The position numbers and the translations under genes were made by a program. The notes beneath the pieces were generated by a model. That model was not told where the DNA came from, did no database searches, and saw only the letters and a list, made by a program, of their open reading frames with translations. Shown here in pieces: positions 25,337-37,200 of a stretch of 64,000 nt of DNA. Source of the DNA: Macrostomum hystrix (lineage: Eukaryota; Platyhelminthes; Macrostomidae); the NCBI GenBank assembly GCA_950097015.1, contig CATNEN010000025.1, positions 1,326,001 through 1,390,000 on the forward strand, read 5' to 3'. Numbering within the stretch: the first letter of the stretch is position 1; the number at the start of each line of letters is the position of its first letter.

Positions 25337-28300
25337 ATGCTCCAAGAAAGTATTGTAGCATTTGTCAAGCGGAAGAATTTACAGAAAATATTTTCCTTAA
25401 CACTGATGCTCAATAAAACCAATAGTGAGCGGTTTCTGGCTGCGCAGAACAATGAGATTCTATCAAACAGGTCCGCCCAGTCGGCCCCGGAGGATCAAGA
25501 GTTTGTTTGGGAGCGCGGAAGAAAACTGTCTGCTGACACGAATAAGCGGCGAAGGTGACTAATTAACTGCTTCTGCTTTAGTTCATTATAAACATATAAA
25601 AAATGTCTTAGTTCTCAACAACTTTTTGTCTAACCACACGAATCAAATTCAAAATCTATATCTGCTCCAGACGCCAAGAACAAAAGCAGCGGCGCGAGGC
25701 CGACTCCGAAGAGAAGCGACGCCAGGAAATCCTCGAATTGCGCCGGCAGAAGCTGAAGGAGGCCACGGAGAAGTATCAGAAATGCCGCGGCACTAAGAAA
25801 GCGGTTGAGAAGCATCACCGATGTGAGCTTTGTATTGTTTATACAGTTGCATTCAAACAGATTCTTTATCCTTATCTCCTTGGGATATATTAGGCATTTG
25901 GATACATTAGGTCTATGGATACATTAGGCATATGGATACATTAGGCATATGGATACATTAGGCATATGGATACATTAGGTCTAGGATACACACTCGAACC
26001 AATGCAACTCTCTAATCAATAGCCAATCAACAACCGATTTCTCATAACGCAGCGAGCAGCGCTACCCGACACGACTATGGCTTCAGCAACAGAGAGCTGG
26101 AGGAGACGCTACGGATGCTGCAAGGCAGCGGCGGCCTTCACCGATTTGGCAGTCAAGACGGCCTCAACGGTCGAGGCGGTGGCGGAGGCAGCGGCGGAGG
26201 CTTCAGTTCGCAGCAGCGGACGCAGTCGCCAGCACAGCAGCTGCCACCACAGCACCAGAAGCCGCCGCCTTCGGGTGGAGCGACAGCCACCTTCCTGGAA
26301 AAGTACGGCGGAGGCAGCGGCTCTGGAAGCCGACCGTTGTCATCAACCTCAGAAAGTCGCGGGCAGCAGCCGCAGCAGCAGAATCATCGAAGCATATTCG
26401 AACAGCAGCTTGCAGATTTTCAGCAGAAAAAGTGGGAAAGTCAAAAGCGCTCAATTCGCGACTTTCAGCAGGATCTGGAGTCGACGCTGCATTCCACGAT
26501 GCAACCGGCAGCTGACAGCGACGAGGCCATAGAGGAGGATCCGCTGAATGACAGTCTGGATTCAACACGCACCTACGATAGACCGATGCCCGTAGCAGTG
26601 CCTGAGGCGGCCTCTCCAGTGGCGGTACCAACGGAGAACTTCGAGTCATTCGATTCAACCACCGCACTGAGGCCGGAGCTTTTTCGACCGGCTCCGAACC
26701 TGCAACCTGAGCTGCCGCCGCAACCACAGTTGGTGCCAGAACCCATGGAGCCTGAGCCTCGAGGAATCTTGAAGAAGCAGACTTCCTACAGCTCAGATGG
26801 CGGATCATCAAGCGCTGTTGAGGCTCCTTTATTTCTGCCGCCACAGCACGCTCATCAGCCGCCATCGAGCTTCAGCGACGCCCGAGCAGGTCGTCTACGG
26901 GACAGCGTGGAAATTTCCAGACTCACCCTCAATCATCAACAGCACCAAGAGCTGACACTGGAGCAGCAGCAACAACAACAGCAGCAGGATGAAGCGAGCC
27001 GCAAGAAGAGCGTTCGCTTCGCCGAGACCCTGTTCGAGGAGCAGCTGCTGCATCCGCAGCATTCGGAGCCGCAGCGAGGCGAATCAGCTTCGAGCCGAGC
27101 GTCGCGCCCAACATCTGGCCGACCCGTGGCGCCGCTCCGTGCAGCATCATCGTCAAACACGGATCAGCAGCAGCAAAAGTCAATACAAGCTCACGGTACT
27201 CGAATGCAGCACGCTGGCCGGTCCAAGCTGCTGCAGACCGAAGCGACGCCGCTGAGTATTGAGCCGCCGGTGGACACTGAGACGGCGCCCCCACCGCCGA
27301 GTCCAACCACCGGCGCCGGCGGGGGATTCTTCCCAGAGCCGGAGGCTGAGGATAAAAAGTCGCCCGCTCGGCACCGAGTGGAGGTTTGCATTCCGGACCA
27401 GTCCGTGCCAGAGCAAGCACCGGCCGCTGCCGCCGCAGCCGCAGCTAAGCCGCCTGTTGCGCCAGCGCCATCTGGCCCGGGCTACGCCACTCTGATGTCA
27501 AAGAAGCCGCCGAAGCCGTACAAGCCGCGCCCGAGGCCAGTCAAAGTGACGTCATCAACGCTAAACCGTCTAGTGGCGTCACCGCAGTCAGCAGCAGCGC
27601 CGGTGCCGCCAAACGTGGTGCCGCCCCAGCATCATCACCAGGCTCTATCGCAGCCGCAGATTCGCTCTGGGCCGTTGCCAAAGCGCACCGTGTCGGATCC
27701 GAATCTCAGCCAGCATCAGCAGCAGCATCAACAGGGGCAGCCGATCTCGCTTGACCGCACGCCGACCGATCAGGAAATTGACTTTCTTTGGTCGCAGGTG
27801 CGCGAGTGCCTCAACCGATCTACGAGCAGCCTGGCCACAGAGTCAGACGCCAGCGTTCGCAGCGCCCCGGTGCCTCGAGTGCCGCAGCAGCAGGGCGCTT
27901 CTCACCTTCTGATCGACGGCTCCAACTTGATGACTCTCGGCGGTGGCTTCGTTGGCTTTGGCGGCTCGGCTCGGGTGCGCAGCGGTTCCGGCCTGCCGCC
28001 TCGGGCCGGCTCCGCTTCGCTGCTCCAGCACCGACATCCGGCGACGGGCCGCTTCCTGCAGCAGCACCAGCTGACCGGAGCGCAGCAGCGTCGCCTGGGA
28101 CTGGCCGGAGCTGCTCGACAGCCGGCCGCGGAGCGGCCTCCGCTCCCGCCGTCGATGGCGACGCGGCAAGCGTTTGGCGAATCAGCTGGACACCTGCAGC
28201 AACAGCAGCAGCAGCAAAATCTTACGGACTCTCGAAGTGGTGGTGCATTTGCGCCAGGTAAGAGTTGGTAGTTTACCCTTCTGAAGGCTGGTCACAAAGT

Positions 28301-29556
28301 AAAGAACCGAATCGCTCACCACGAAATTGCAGTGAGCGATTCGCTGGCTGAATTCCTAGCCAATGAGATGGCGCTGAGCTCCGTGGACGGCTCAGGTAGC
28401 AGCAGCCCTCGGGGGAGCGCGGCCAGCAGCCAGCAGTCCGGGCTAGCAGCTGCTTTGCCGGCACGTCCCGGCTCTTCAGTGCGCCGCGGCGTCATGCTGC
28501 GGCATCGGGAGCAGAACTCGCCGCTGTCGCTCAACCTGATGACGCCGCCGTCGCCGCCGCCGCCTCCGCCGCAACAGCCAATAGCGTTTGAAGCTGCCGC
28601 GCCTGTCATGGCATCAAGACAGCGTGAGTCAATCACCTGCTCCTAGTACGAGTAATTAGTCTGTGACCCTTAACCAATGAGATCTCACGAATCTTCTATG
28701 CTAGCTGAATAGGTACACACAGTGCATACCTAGCTAATTATCTAATCCTTCCAGAGCAACAGGCGCGGCAGCCATCGCAGCTCTCGCTGGAGGAGCAACG
28801 GCTGATGAAATCGCTTGAGCGGCTGAACACTAAATTGGCCAGGTGAGCTTAACGTCACGATCATATGATGGTGGTAGCTCATCCTGAGGATCTGGAGATG
28901 GTGGTAGCTCATCCTGAGGATCTGGAGATGGTGGTAGCTCATCCTGAGGATCTGGAGATGGTGGTAGCTCATCCTGAGGATCTGGAAATGGTGGTAGCTC
29001 ATCCTGAGGATCTGGAGATGGTGGTAGCTCAACTTGAGGATCTGGAGATAATGGTAGCTCATCCTGAGGATCTGGAGATGGTGGTAGCTCATTCTGAGGA
29101 TCTGGAGATGGTGGTAGCTCATCCTGAGGATCTGGAGATGGTGGTAGCTCATTCTGAGGATCTGGAGATGGTGGTAGCTCATCCTGAGGATCTGGAGATG
29201 GTGGTAGCTCATCCTGAGGATCTGGAGATGGTGGTAGCTCATCCTGAGGATCTGGAGATGGTGGTAGCTCATCCTGAGGATCTGGAGATGGTGGTAGCTC
29301 ATCCTGAGGATCTGGAGATGGTGGTAGCTCATCCTGAGGATCTGGAGATGGTGGTAGCTCATCCTGAGGATCTGGAGATGGTGGTAGCTCATCCTGAGGA
29401 TCTGGAGATGGTGGTAGCTCATCCTGAGGATCTGGAGATGGTGGTAGCTCATCCTGAGGATCTGGAGATGGTGGTAGCTCATCCTGAGGATCTGGAGATG
29501 GTGGTGAATTAAACTGCATGGTAATTTTTTCGTCCATTCATTCCAGCGATCGATAA
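25337..29556 (+). CDS. CEP126-like centrosomal protein
   Basis: CEP126 is a centrosome/ciliary-base protein needed for microtubule organisation and cilium formation. Exons 25337-25554, 25671-25822, 26053-28257, 28333-28623, 28755-28842 and 29547-29556 (stop TAA) join in frame to 987 residues. The match is in the N-terminal 140 residues: NKRRRRQEQKQRR, then EEKRRQEILELRRQKLKEAT EKYQ (Lys/Glu/Arg-rich helix, about 78-110) and ELEETLRML. Human CEP126 has the same order of basic linker, QILQQRKQK-type coiled coil and LEEALKQI. Exon 3 encodes a long disordered region with poly-Gln, poly-Ala and Pro-rich stretches and a KKSVRF motif (441-446) fitting the PP1-docking consensus. The end, EEQRLMKSLERLNTKLA, is a short helix. 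The first exon start is the only Met in frame; an upstream exon is possible. The assignment rests on the N-terminus. Confidence 0.7.
25889..25985. repeat. 17-bp short tandem array, CEP126-like intron 2
   Basis: About five copies of GGATACATTAGGCATAT in a 230-base intron, starting about 65 bases after the donor. Confidence 0.85.
28866..29505. repeat. 30-bp minisatellite filling CEP126-like intron 5
   Basis: Twenty-one copies, very uniform, of a unit containing GGTAGCTCATCCTGAGGATC, which itself holds the near-palindrome ATCCTGAGGAT. It starts about 20 bases after the donor at 28843 and ends about 40 bases before the acceptor. The unit length is a multiple of 3, so it is open in several frames on both strands; these are not genes. 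Confidence 0.97.
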
Positions 29557-30372
29557 TGGGACGGTGTCAGTTTGAAAACGCGCTAATCCTGCTTTTGATT
29601 TGCAAAATTTATGCTTTATATTGACTCGCTGTGATATCCGCCTCTTGGAATGTTGTCCTTATTATTTTGTTTTCGATCGTAACATTGTGCCTTTGATACT
29701 ACTGGCCAGTCTGCCTATCATGTTTTGGTCAAAATGCACAACTAACTATATATTTGCCTTAATCCACTTCTATTTTACAAAAAAGTGCTTTTCATAAGCG
29801 TGACTTATATTTTCTTGTTGTGCCTTATATTCTGCTTTTGTTTGCAAATACATTTATTGAAAACTAATAATATACTAATTACGATGATACTCATAGAGAT
29901 TCTCATAGAAACTCTGCAATGAGTTTGAACAGTCATGAAGGCTCGGTGCATGCAGAACACGCTACTGCTTTTTTATTTTGAAACCCCTACCTTTTGAGTA
30001 GTACTGGATAAATATTCCCGCGTCCAAGTTTGGACAAGCTCGGAGTATGGAGTGCATAGCAGCTCGACTGAGTCACCATACATTTTACCTGCATTCTACT
30101 CAAAAGCTGAGTCCACCGCACCCCTGTATGCTCACAAGCATTTCTCTTCAGTTTTTCATCTTTCAGTGTGCCATTGTTCATGAACAGAAAAGTCTCCTAT
30201 TCGGCTGTGCATTTCAACCCGAGCTGTGAGCACAAACGTCCACTAGGTTAACTTGTGCGTTTTTTCAGTTTTTTCTTTCCTACTTTGAAAGCAGAAATAC
30301 TGTAAAAAACCAAAAAGACTAGAAAAATCTCGCCAGTAAGCTTGACAGAAAACTCTAACAAAAATTCACACA
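29557..30372. other. Intergenic region between the CEP126-like gene and innexin
   Basis: Must hold the CEP126-like 3' UTR and the innexin promoter. Only short frames without recognisable domains. No TATA box or polyadenylation signal that I would defend. Confidence 0.4.
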
Positions 30373-33140
30373 ATGGCGGAAATATTTCAACAGCTGTACA
30401 GCATCAACATTGTGAATTATGTTGGCGTTGAAGACTTCGCCGACAGGCTGAGCTTTCAAATCACAGTGACTTTGCTGACTGTGGGCTGTGCCCTGACAAC
30501 TGGCATGTGCTACATCATGCGACCCGTGGCCTGCTTCATGCCCAACACCTTTGGAGAGTTTTTCGACGGCAAGGTGGATTGATGACGAATTATCGGATTC
30601 ATTTTCGAGCCCTTGTCTATGGCCTGACCTTGCAGGAAGGCTGTGGACAATGGCACATCATTTGGTGACACTAGACCCGCAGCCACAGGCTTTCTCATTC
30701 TCAGGCAGTGTACACTTTCACTGGGTTAGCCCTAAAGGGCGTAAATTGCACGGCAAGCCCTCAAGCCTTCTCTCCGTGGCTGCGCCCCAAATATGGCCTC
30801 GCCGCGGAATCGAAGTTCGGGACATTGGTTCGAAAGGCCTTAGACCGACCGGTCAGCCACTAAACCCCATGGCCTGACCCTATTGATCAAGTACTCTTCT
30901 TTTACACACTCAATCCACAGTGCCGGGGTTAACGCGTCTGCCTCTCGCACCGAGGTCCCTGAGCTCGAATCCGTGTGCAAGGCCGCATTCATTTGGGGTG
31001 CAGCCACGCAGTGGAGGCTTTGGGGTTGTTGTGAAAGGGCGAGTTCTGCACCAGAGAAGTTCACCCTTGAGGGTCAACTCCAAAGGCTCAGTAAAAGTGT
31101 ATATAAAAAAGTCGGGGCATATATACGCAACAGAAAGATAGGAATGAGCGGAATTGGCTCTCGCTGGCTGTGGGTCGACTGTCACCGTGAATAACTTCGT
31201 TCTTGAAATAAATAATTATATCTACAATGGCTACAATAATGTTGAAAATAACGAACATTGTGAACAGGAACTCGCTGGTCAAATAGAGTACACCACAACA
31301 TTTTGCTGGACAGAGGGCACGTACGCTGTGCATCCCAACAACTTCAGCATCGACGCCACAGCCAACGATGGTGGGCTTGGCGCCTACGCAGACCGCAAGA
31401 TTGTGTACTATCAGTGGGTTCCATTCCTGCTGGCGCTCCAGGCGCTGATGTTCTACATGCCCAGAATGCTGTGGCACAGCATCAGCTTCGACCGGGCTGG
31501 CACGGATGTTGGCCACATTGTGAAAATTGCCAGCGACTCCTGCAGGGAAGAAGAGGAGGACAAACACGACAAGCTGCTGACCTACGCGTGCCGCATGATC
31601 GAGGTCATGCTGGACCGGACGCACATGTGTCGCGACGAGATACCGTTGAAACAGGTCAAGAACAAATGCGCCAGGTAGGTCCATTTAATAATATTGTTAT
31701 TGGGTTGTTTTTTCTCAAATAGGAATGTACTGATTGGTTGAGCTGGTGCAGTTGTTGGTTGAGTTGATGCAGTTGTTGGTTGACTTGATGCAGTTGTTGG
31801 TTGAGTTGATGCAGTTGTTGGTTGAGTTGATACAGTTGTTGGTTGACTTGATGCAGTTGTTGGTTGAGTTGATGCAGTTGTTGGTTGAGTTGATGCAGTT
31901 GTTGGTTGACTTGATGCAGTTGTTGGTTGAGTTGATGCAGTTGTTGGTTGAGTTGATGCAGTTGTTGGTTGAGTTGATGCAGTTGTTGGTTGAGTTGATG
32001 CAGTTGTTGGTTGAGTTGATGCAGTTGTTGGTTGAGTTGATGCAGTTGTTGGTTGAGTTGATGCAGTTGTTGGTTGAGTTGATGCAGTTGTTGGCTCAGC
32101 TGATGCACTGGTCGGTGGTTGGCTGACCTGGTGCGCTGGTTGGTGGTAGGACCTGCATGTTCTCGCCGAACATCCGCAGCTGCCTGTCAGTGGCCATGCC
32201 ATCCCGGCTGTCCGGCAGCTGGCTGATGCTCACCTACCTGATCGTGAAGCTGGCCTATCTCGGCAATGTTGTTGGCCAGCTGTTCCTCATGCAGCACTTC
32301 CTGCAGCTGCACGGCTCGCATTACCACCTGCTGGGCATCAGGCTGCTGACTGACATTGTGCGCGGCAGGGACTGGCACAACAGCATGGCGTTTCCACGCG
32401 TCGGCTGCTGCGCCGTCTATTTTCGCAGCGCCGCAGCGGGCAACTGGCAGTTCAGCCAGTGCACCCTGCCAGTGAACATCATCAACGAGAAGCTGTACAT
32501 CTTCCTGTGGTTCTGGTTCGTCTTTGTAGCCGTCGTCACCTTATTCAGCATCGGTGCGTGGATCTACCGAGTCGTGAACGCCAGCCTCACGTGCCGATTC
32601 GTCAAGAAGTACCTCCGACTTGCTGACAATTACACAGAGGAGTTGCGGAACCGCAAAGCCATCCTGCGCGGCTTCACGCACCAGTTCCTGCGTCGCGATG
32701 GCGCCTTTGTGTTGAAGATGATTGCCCTGAATGCCGGCGACGTTGTCTGTGCCGAGATACTTCAGAGGCTCTGGAGCCACTACCTGGCAGATGAAGGATT
32801 CACCGAGCCGAAGCGAGCGGAGGAAGTTTCGCCGGACGGGGTCGGACTGGACGAGACGGATGGGGCGGAGCCGAAGCCGGAGACCGGCATTCTCAAAATC
32901 TCTGTCGACAGGCTGCCGGCGCATCGAGAGACTGCCCGTCAAAGACGCCGCGGGTCGTCACTGGCCCTTGGTACTTTGAAGGCCGAGGCCGCCGCCGCAG
33001 CCATCGCCGACTTTGAAGCTGCCAACGAAGCCAAAGTAGCTATAGAAACTTCCACTCTGCCAACTCGGCGAAGCAGAAGCACACTGAGCCGCGGCGTCAG
33101 CTTCCACCTTGACGACAGGGAGGAGGTGACAGACCTGTGA
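30373..33140 (+). CDS. Innexin gap-junction protein
   Basis: Four-pass membrane protein that forms gap junctions or hemichannels in protostomes. Exons 30373-30573, 31268-31674 and 32150-33140 (stop TGA) join in frame to 532 residues. The start has a good context (CACAATGG). TM1 is about 28-50. The family signature YYQWVPF is at 114-120 and begins TM2. TM3 is about 225-252. TM4 (YIFLWFWFVFVAVVTLFSI, about 319-337) follows CTLPVNIINEKLYIF. Extracellular loop cysteines are C54 and C80 in loop 1 and C288/C289 and C307 in loop 2 (FPRVG, then QCTLPVN). The last 190 residues are a cytoplasmic tail rich in Ala, Arg and Glu. Spacing of the loop 1 cysteines (26) is larger than the usual 18-20, so the exon 1/2 junction deserves a transcript check. 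Intron 1 holds two SINE copies, intron 2 a 21-bp array. Confidence 0.95.
30640..30880 (-). mobile_element. tRNA-derived SINE, reverse orientation, innexin intron 1
   Basis: Read on the minus strand it begins near GGGTTTAGTGGC and a B-box-like TCGATTCCGC, continues with GCAATTTACGCCC, and ends GGCTGCGGGTCTAGTGTCAC. It shares these blocks with the copies at 62.1 and 62.8 kb. Confidence 0.85.
30918..31192 (+). mobile_element. tRNA-derived SINE, forward orientation, innexin intron 1
   Basis: Contains CCGAGGTCCCTGAGCTCGAA (B-box region) and ends CTCGCTGGCTGTGGGTCGAC followed by TGTCACC. It is the same family as the neighbouring reverse copy but more diverged, so the two form a potential inverted repeat within the intron. 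Confidence 0.8.
31737..32110. repeat. 21-bp minisatellite filling innexin intron 2
   Basis: About seventeen copies of a unit with GTTGTTGGTTGAGTTGATGC; some copies have GACTTG or a single GATACA change. It starts about 60 bases after the donor and ends about 40 bases before the acceptor. Open in several frames because 21 is a multiple of 3. Confidence 0.97.
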
Positions 33141-34227
33141 CACTTGCCGCTGCCGTTCAATGCTTAAACAAGTTGACTTGGCGTAAAGGATACATTGAAT
33201 TTTGGTCATTGTATTCGTGCAGCTTGCATTATACTAGCAGTGGCTGGGCAATCGGAGTGAGTGAAAAACAGGACGTTGATGTATATTTATTGTTACAAGG
33301 ACAATGTCATTTAAGCTATAGTTTTAGCAGGTACATCATTATGACATTTAATGTTTTATTCCATTACGATACAGCACTCCCATCGCTATCCCTTTAGCAC
33401 ATCAACACACACTATATACTTGTATGTGCGTCGCCGACACATAAATATACGAAACCCGCTATATTAGCTTATCGAAATCCCTCGGAAACTGTACAGATCA
33501 GAGATATCCGATGCCTTTGCACTTTGGCAAGCAAATCTAAGCCAAAATCTTAATTTGTTTTTCTAAATTTATCTGCTCTTTGTACTTGCGGGCCTCTAGA
33601 AAAGATCGAGAAGCATTTTTGGTACATTTTGCCCACTCTCCATTTATTTATGTCATTTCTCTGTGAATTCGAACTCGTGTCCATCGGTGCGTTATCAAAG
33701 CTTGCAAGTTAGAAGTTCACATGTGAACTGAAACAATGAGGAGTTCAGTATCCTGCTCAAAGACAACAGCAATACCTGTACCTACCTTTCTATTGAGCGA
33801 AAATTCATGCTACTTATAACAACGCTTGTGTCAGCTGTGGTCTTCTTGGCTTGTGCAAACATTTCTATCAAGCAGCTAGTAGCAAGAACAATATCAAAGA
33901 GATGAAGTGCCGCACTATCATTATTTCCAGAGCTGTTCTCAAACTAATCACTTGTGTAAACACTGTCTGAGATGGCGGTGTTGTCACAGTGTCAGACTGA
34001 GATTAACCAGGGATTAACTAGGATTAACAGATTTCGCGCCTGATTTGATTAAAAGCTACTGTTTTTGCATTGGAAGCGTGTGAGAGAAGTAAGAAGCATT
34101 TGAGAAGATAATTGATTTAGATTGACAATTATTCTGCGGTAGATAGGCAATATAAATGTTCTGACAATCTGTATCTGCTTGAGCAGTCAATAGCGTGCGC
34201 AAGAGCCTGAAACAGCTTCTCAGGAAG
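33141..34227. other. 3' flank of innexin and 5' flank of the next gene
   Basis: AT-rich, unique sequence. Short frames only. Part of 34187-34227 is open in frame with the next gene and preceded by an AG, so that gene may have an upstream exon or a 5' UTR here. Confidence 0.4.
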
Positions 34228-37200
34228 ATGCTTAGCGAAGAAACTCAGAGTCTACCTGATCGGTGAGCATTGCTTTCATCTTATGCCTTCTTTGGTGTGC
34301 TCTTCTCTCCTCTCCTCTCCTCTTCTCTCCTCCCCTGTCCTCTCCTCTCCTCTCCTCTCCTCTCCTGTCCTCTCCTCTCCTCTCCTCTCCTGTCCTGTCC
34401 TGTCCTCTCCTCTCCTGTCCTCTCCTCTCCTGTCCTCTCCTCTCCTCTCCTGTCCTCTCCTCTCCTCTCCTCTCCTCTCCTCTCCTCTCCTCTCCTCTCC
34501 TCTCCTGTCCTGTCCTCTCCTCTCCTCTCCTCTCCTGTCCTCTCCTCTCCTCTCCTCTCCTCTCCTCTCCTCTCCTCTCCTGTCCTGTCCTCTCCTCTCC
34601 TCTCCTCTCCTCTCCTCTCCTGTCCTCTCCTCTCCTCTCCTCTCCTCTCCTCTCCTGTCCTCTCCTCTCCTCTCCTCTCCTCTCCTCTCCTCTCCTCTCC
34701 TCTCCTCTCCTCTCCTCTCCTCTCCTCTCCTCTCCTCTCCTCTCCTCTCCTGTCCTCTCCTCTCCTCTCCTCTCCTCTCCTCTCCTCTCCTCTCCTCTCC
34801 TCTCCTCTCCTCTCCTCTCCTCTCCTCTCCTCTTCTCTCCTCTCCTCTCCTCTCCTCTCCTCTCCTCTCCTCTTCTCTCCTCTTAAATTTATAATGAGTA
34901 AAATGATCGTGATTTACCTCTGAATTAATGCCATTTTCGTCTCAGCCACTACAATTAGCGGTTTCTTCTTTCCCAATAGGTGGGATCAACAATCGGAATT
35001 CAGCGACACTTCAGACGAAGTCAAATCTCTTTATCAGCCCCATCGCAGGTTGCCATCAGCTTCTGAGCAGCTCGATTTGTACATCCGGCAGTTTGAGATC
35101 CAGAGTGCCAGCCACTCTGCAGGTGGTGAGACTTCTCTGAGTTCTCTGACTTCTCTGACCTTTTTAGGTTTCTATGCAGACGCCGCTTTGACACTGGTGA
35201 CATCAGCGTTGAGAAGCGGAGTCGATACAGTACTGACCCTGGGACGATACCTTACTGACCCTGGGACGATACCTTACTGACCCTGGGATGATACCTTACT
35301 GACCCAGAGACGATACCATACTGACCCAGAGACGATACCATACTGACCCAGAGACGATACCATACTGACCCAGAGACGATACCATACTGACCCAGAGACG
35401 ATACCATACTGACCCAGAGACGATACCATACTGACCCAGAGACGATACCATACCCAGAGACGATACCATACTGTACTGACCCAAATACGATACCGTACTG
35501 ACCCAGATACGATACAGTACTGACCCAGATACGATACCATACTGACCAGATACGATAACCTTACCGACCCAGAGCCGATGTCTTACTGACCCAGAGAGAG
35601 ACGATACCACACTGACCCAGAGACGATACCATACTGACCCAGAGACGATACCATACGGACCCAGAGTCGATACCATACTGACCCAGAGACGATACCATAC
35701 TGACCCAGAGACGATACCATACCCAGAGACGATACCATACTGTACTGACCCAAATACGATACCGTACTGACCCAGATACGATACAGTACTGACCCAGATA
35801 CGATACCATACTGACCAGATACGATAACCTTACCGACCCAGAGCCGATGTCTTACTGACCCAGAGAGAGACGATACCACACTGACCCAGAGTCGATACCA
35901 TACGGACCCAGAGATGATGACAAACTGACCCACTGACGATACCTTACTGACCTAGAAATGGTACAATATTGACTCTGCGACAATAAAGTGATGAAACGCA
36001 GACGATACTGCGATAGCCGTACTAAACTGATTTGGTGTCTATGTGATGCAAGAATTGAATATGTCTTTATCAAAGCAAATCTTTTCTTTTAGCGAGAACA
36101 TGCCATTGCATGCCTAAAATCAGAGAACTGTTTGCTTCAGTCCCGCTGCTAGAAGCATAATTGGATTTGGAGCATGAATCAAAGTTTAGCCCAGGGGGGC
36201 AAAGAGATACTGCATTATTGGCACAGAATCCAATGCATGTCTGGCGCTGTCTTTCATTCGCCATTTTTAGGTTCTTTTGTAGCTTCGAATATTTCTTACA
36301 AAGCCAAAGGTTTGATACCAGACGAACATTTCAGTCGGTGGTGCTACAAAGGAATCAGAGACTTGCTCAGACTATAAAAACTTCACTTTAGTGAAAAACC
36401 ACATAATATTAGTTATAGTTAGCCGATATGTATCGAAACTGTTCTTATCAGGGTAAAAAACACCTGTTCCGCCAAAGAATCATAATTTCAGGTAGAGAAA
36501 CCCTTGTTAGTCAGAAGTAATTAACAGTAGAAAGAACACGGGGGGTATTTCATAAATCCACATTTTTTTTCACTTTTTTCTGTATCTTTTAAATATTCAG
36601 CCAATCGCCTAACTTTTGATTTTTGCGAAAATTGGTCATTCGATTTGGGAGCTATCGTGAAATACCCCCGTGGTCGTTCCCCGATAAGGCGAAACAATAG
36701 GAAGTGTGGTCTTTCTACTGTTAAAGAATATAACACAGATAAAGACTAGATAAAGACTAGACTAGAAGCATATAAAGCATACAGTCTTTGTTTTCTCTTT
36801 GCCAGTTCTCCCATCGGTTATCAGCGGCAGTCTCTCGCATGATTTATCTCTGGACGAAGACGATGGCGACAAAACGTTGGCGTCAAACTCGCCGGGAGCT
36901 GAACGACCTGCAATGTCCTGGCTGCGTGACTTGGACATTCGCCGTGTTGGCACGAAGTACTGGGACCTCGAAGCTGTTTGGCAGCAGCCCGAATCGTATC
37001 GGTGCGTTTTGGAGGCTCACAAACTCAGCGAGACGCTGACGGAGCGTCTGAAGCTGGTAGCGCCAAGTCCCCGGCTGCTCAGCGGTGATGAGAAGGCCAG
37101 AATTCGGAGCAGCCTGTTGCGCAAACAATTTGGAGCGAATGACAATGCCGACACCAGCGGATCTGTCAGAGAGAATGACAAACACTGCCAGCTTACAGGC

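Noticed and set aside
28742-29537. Perfect 10-residue protein repeats on both strands
   Set aside because: They are the 30-bp array in the last CEP126-like intron, flanked by working splice sites.
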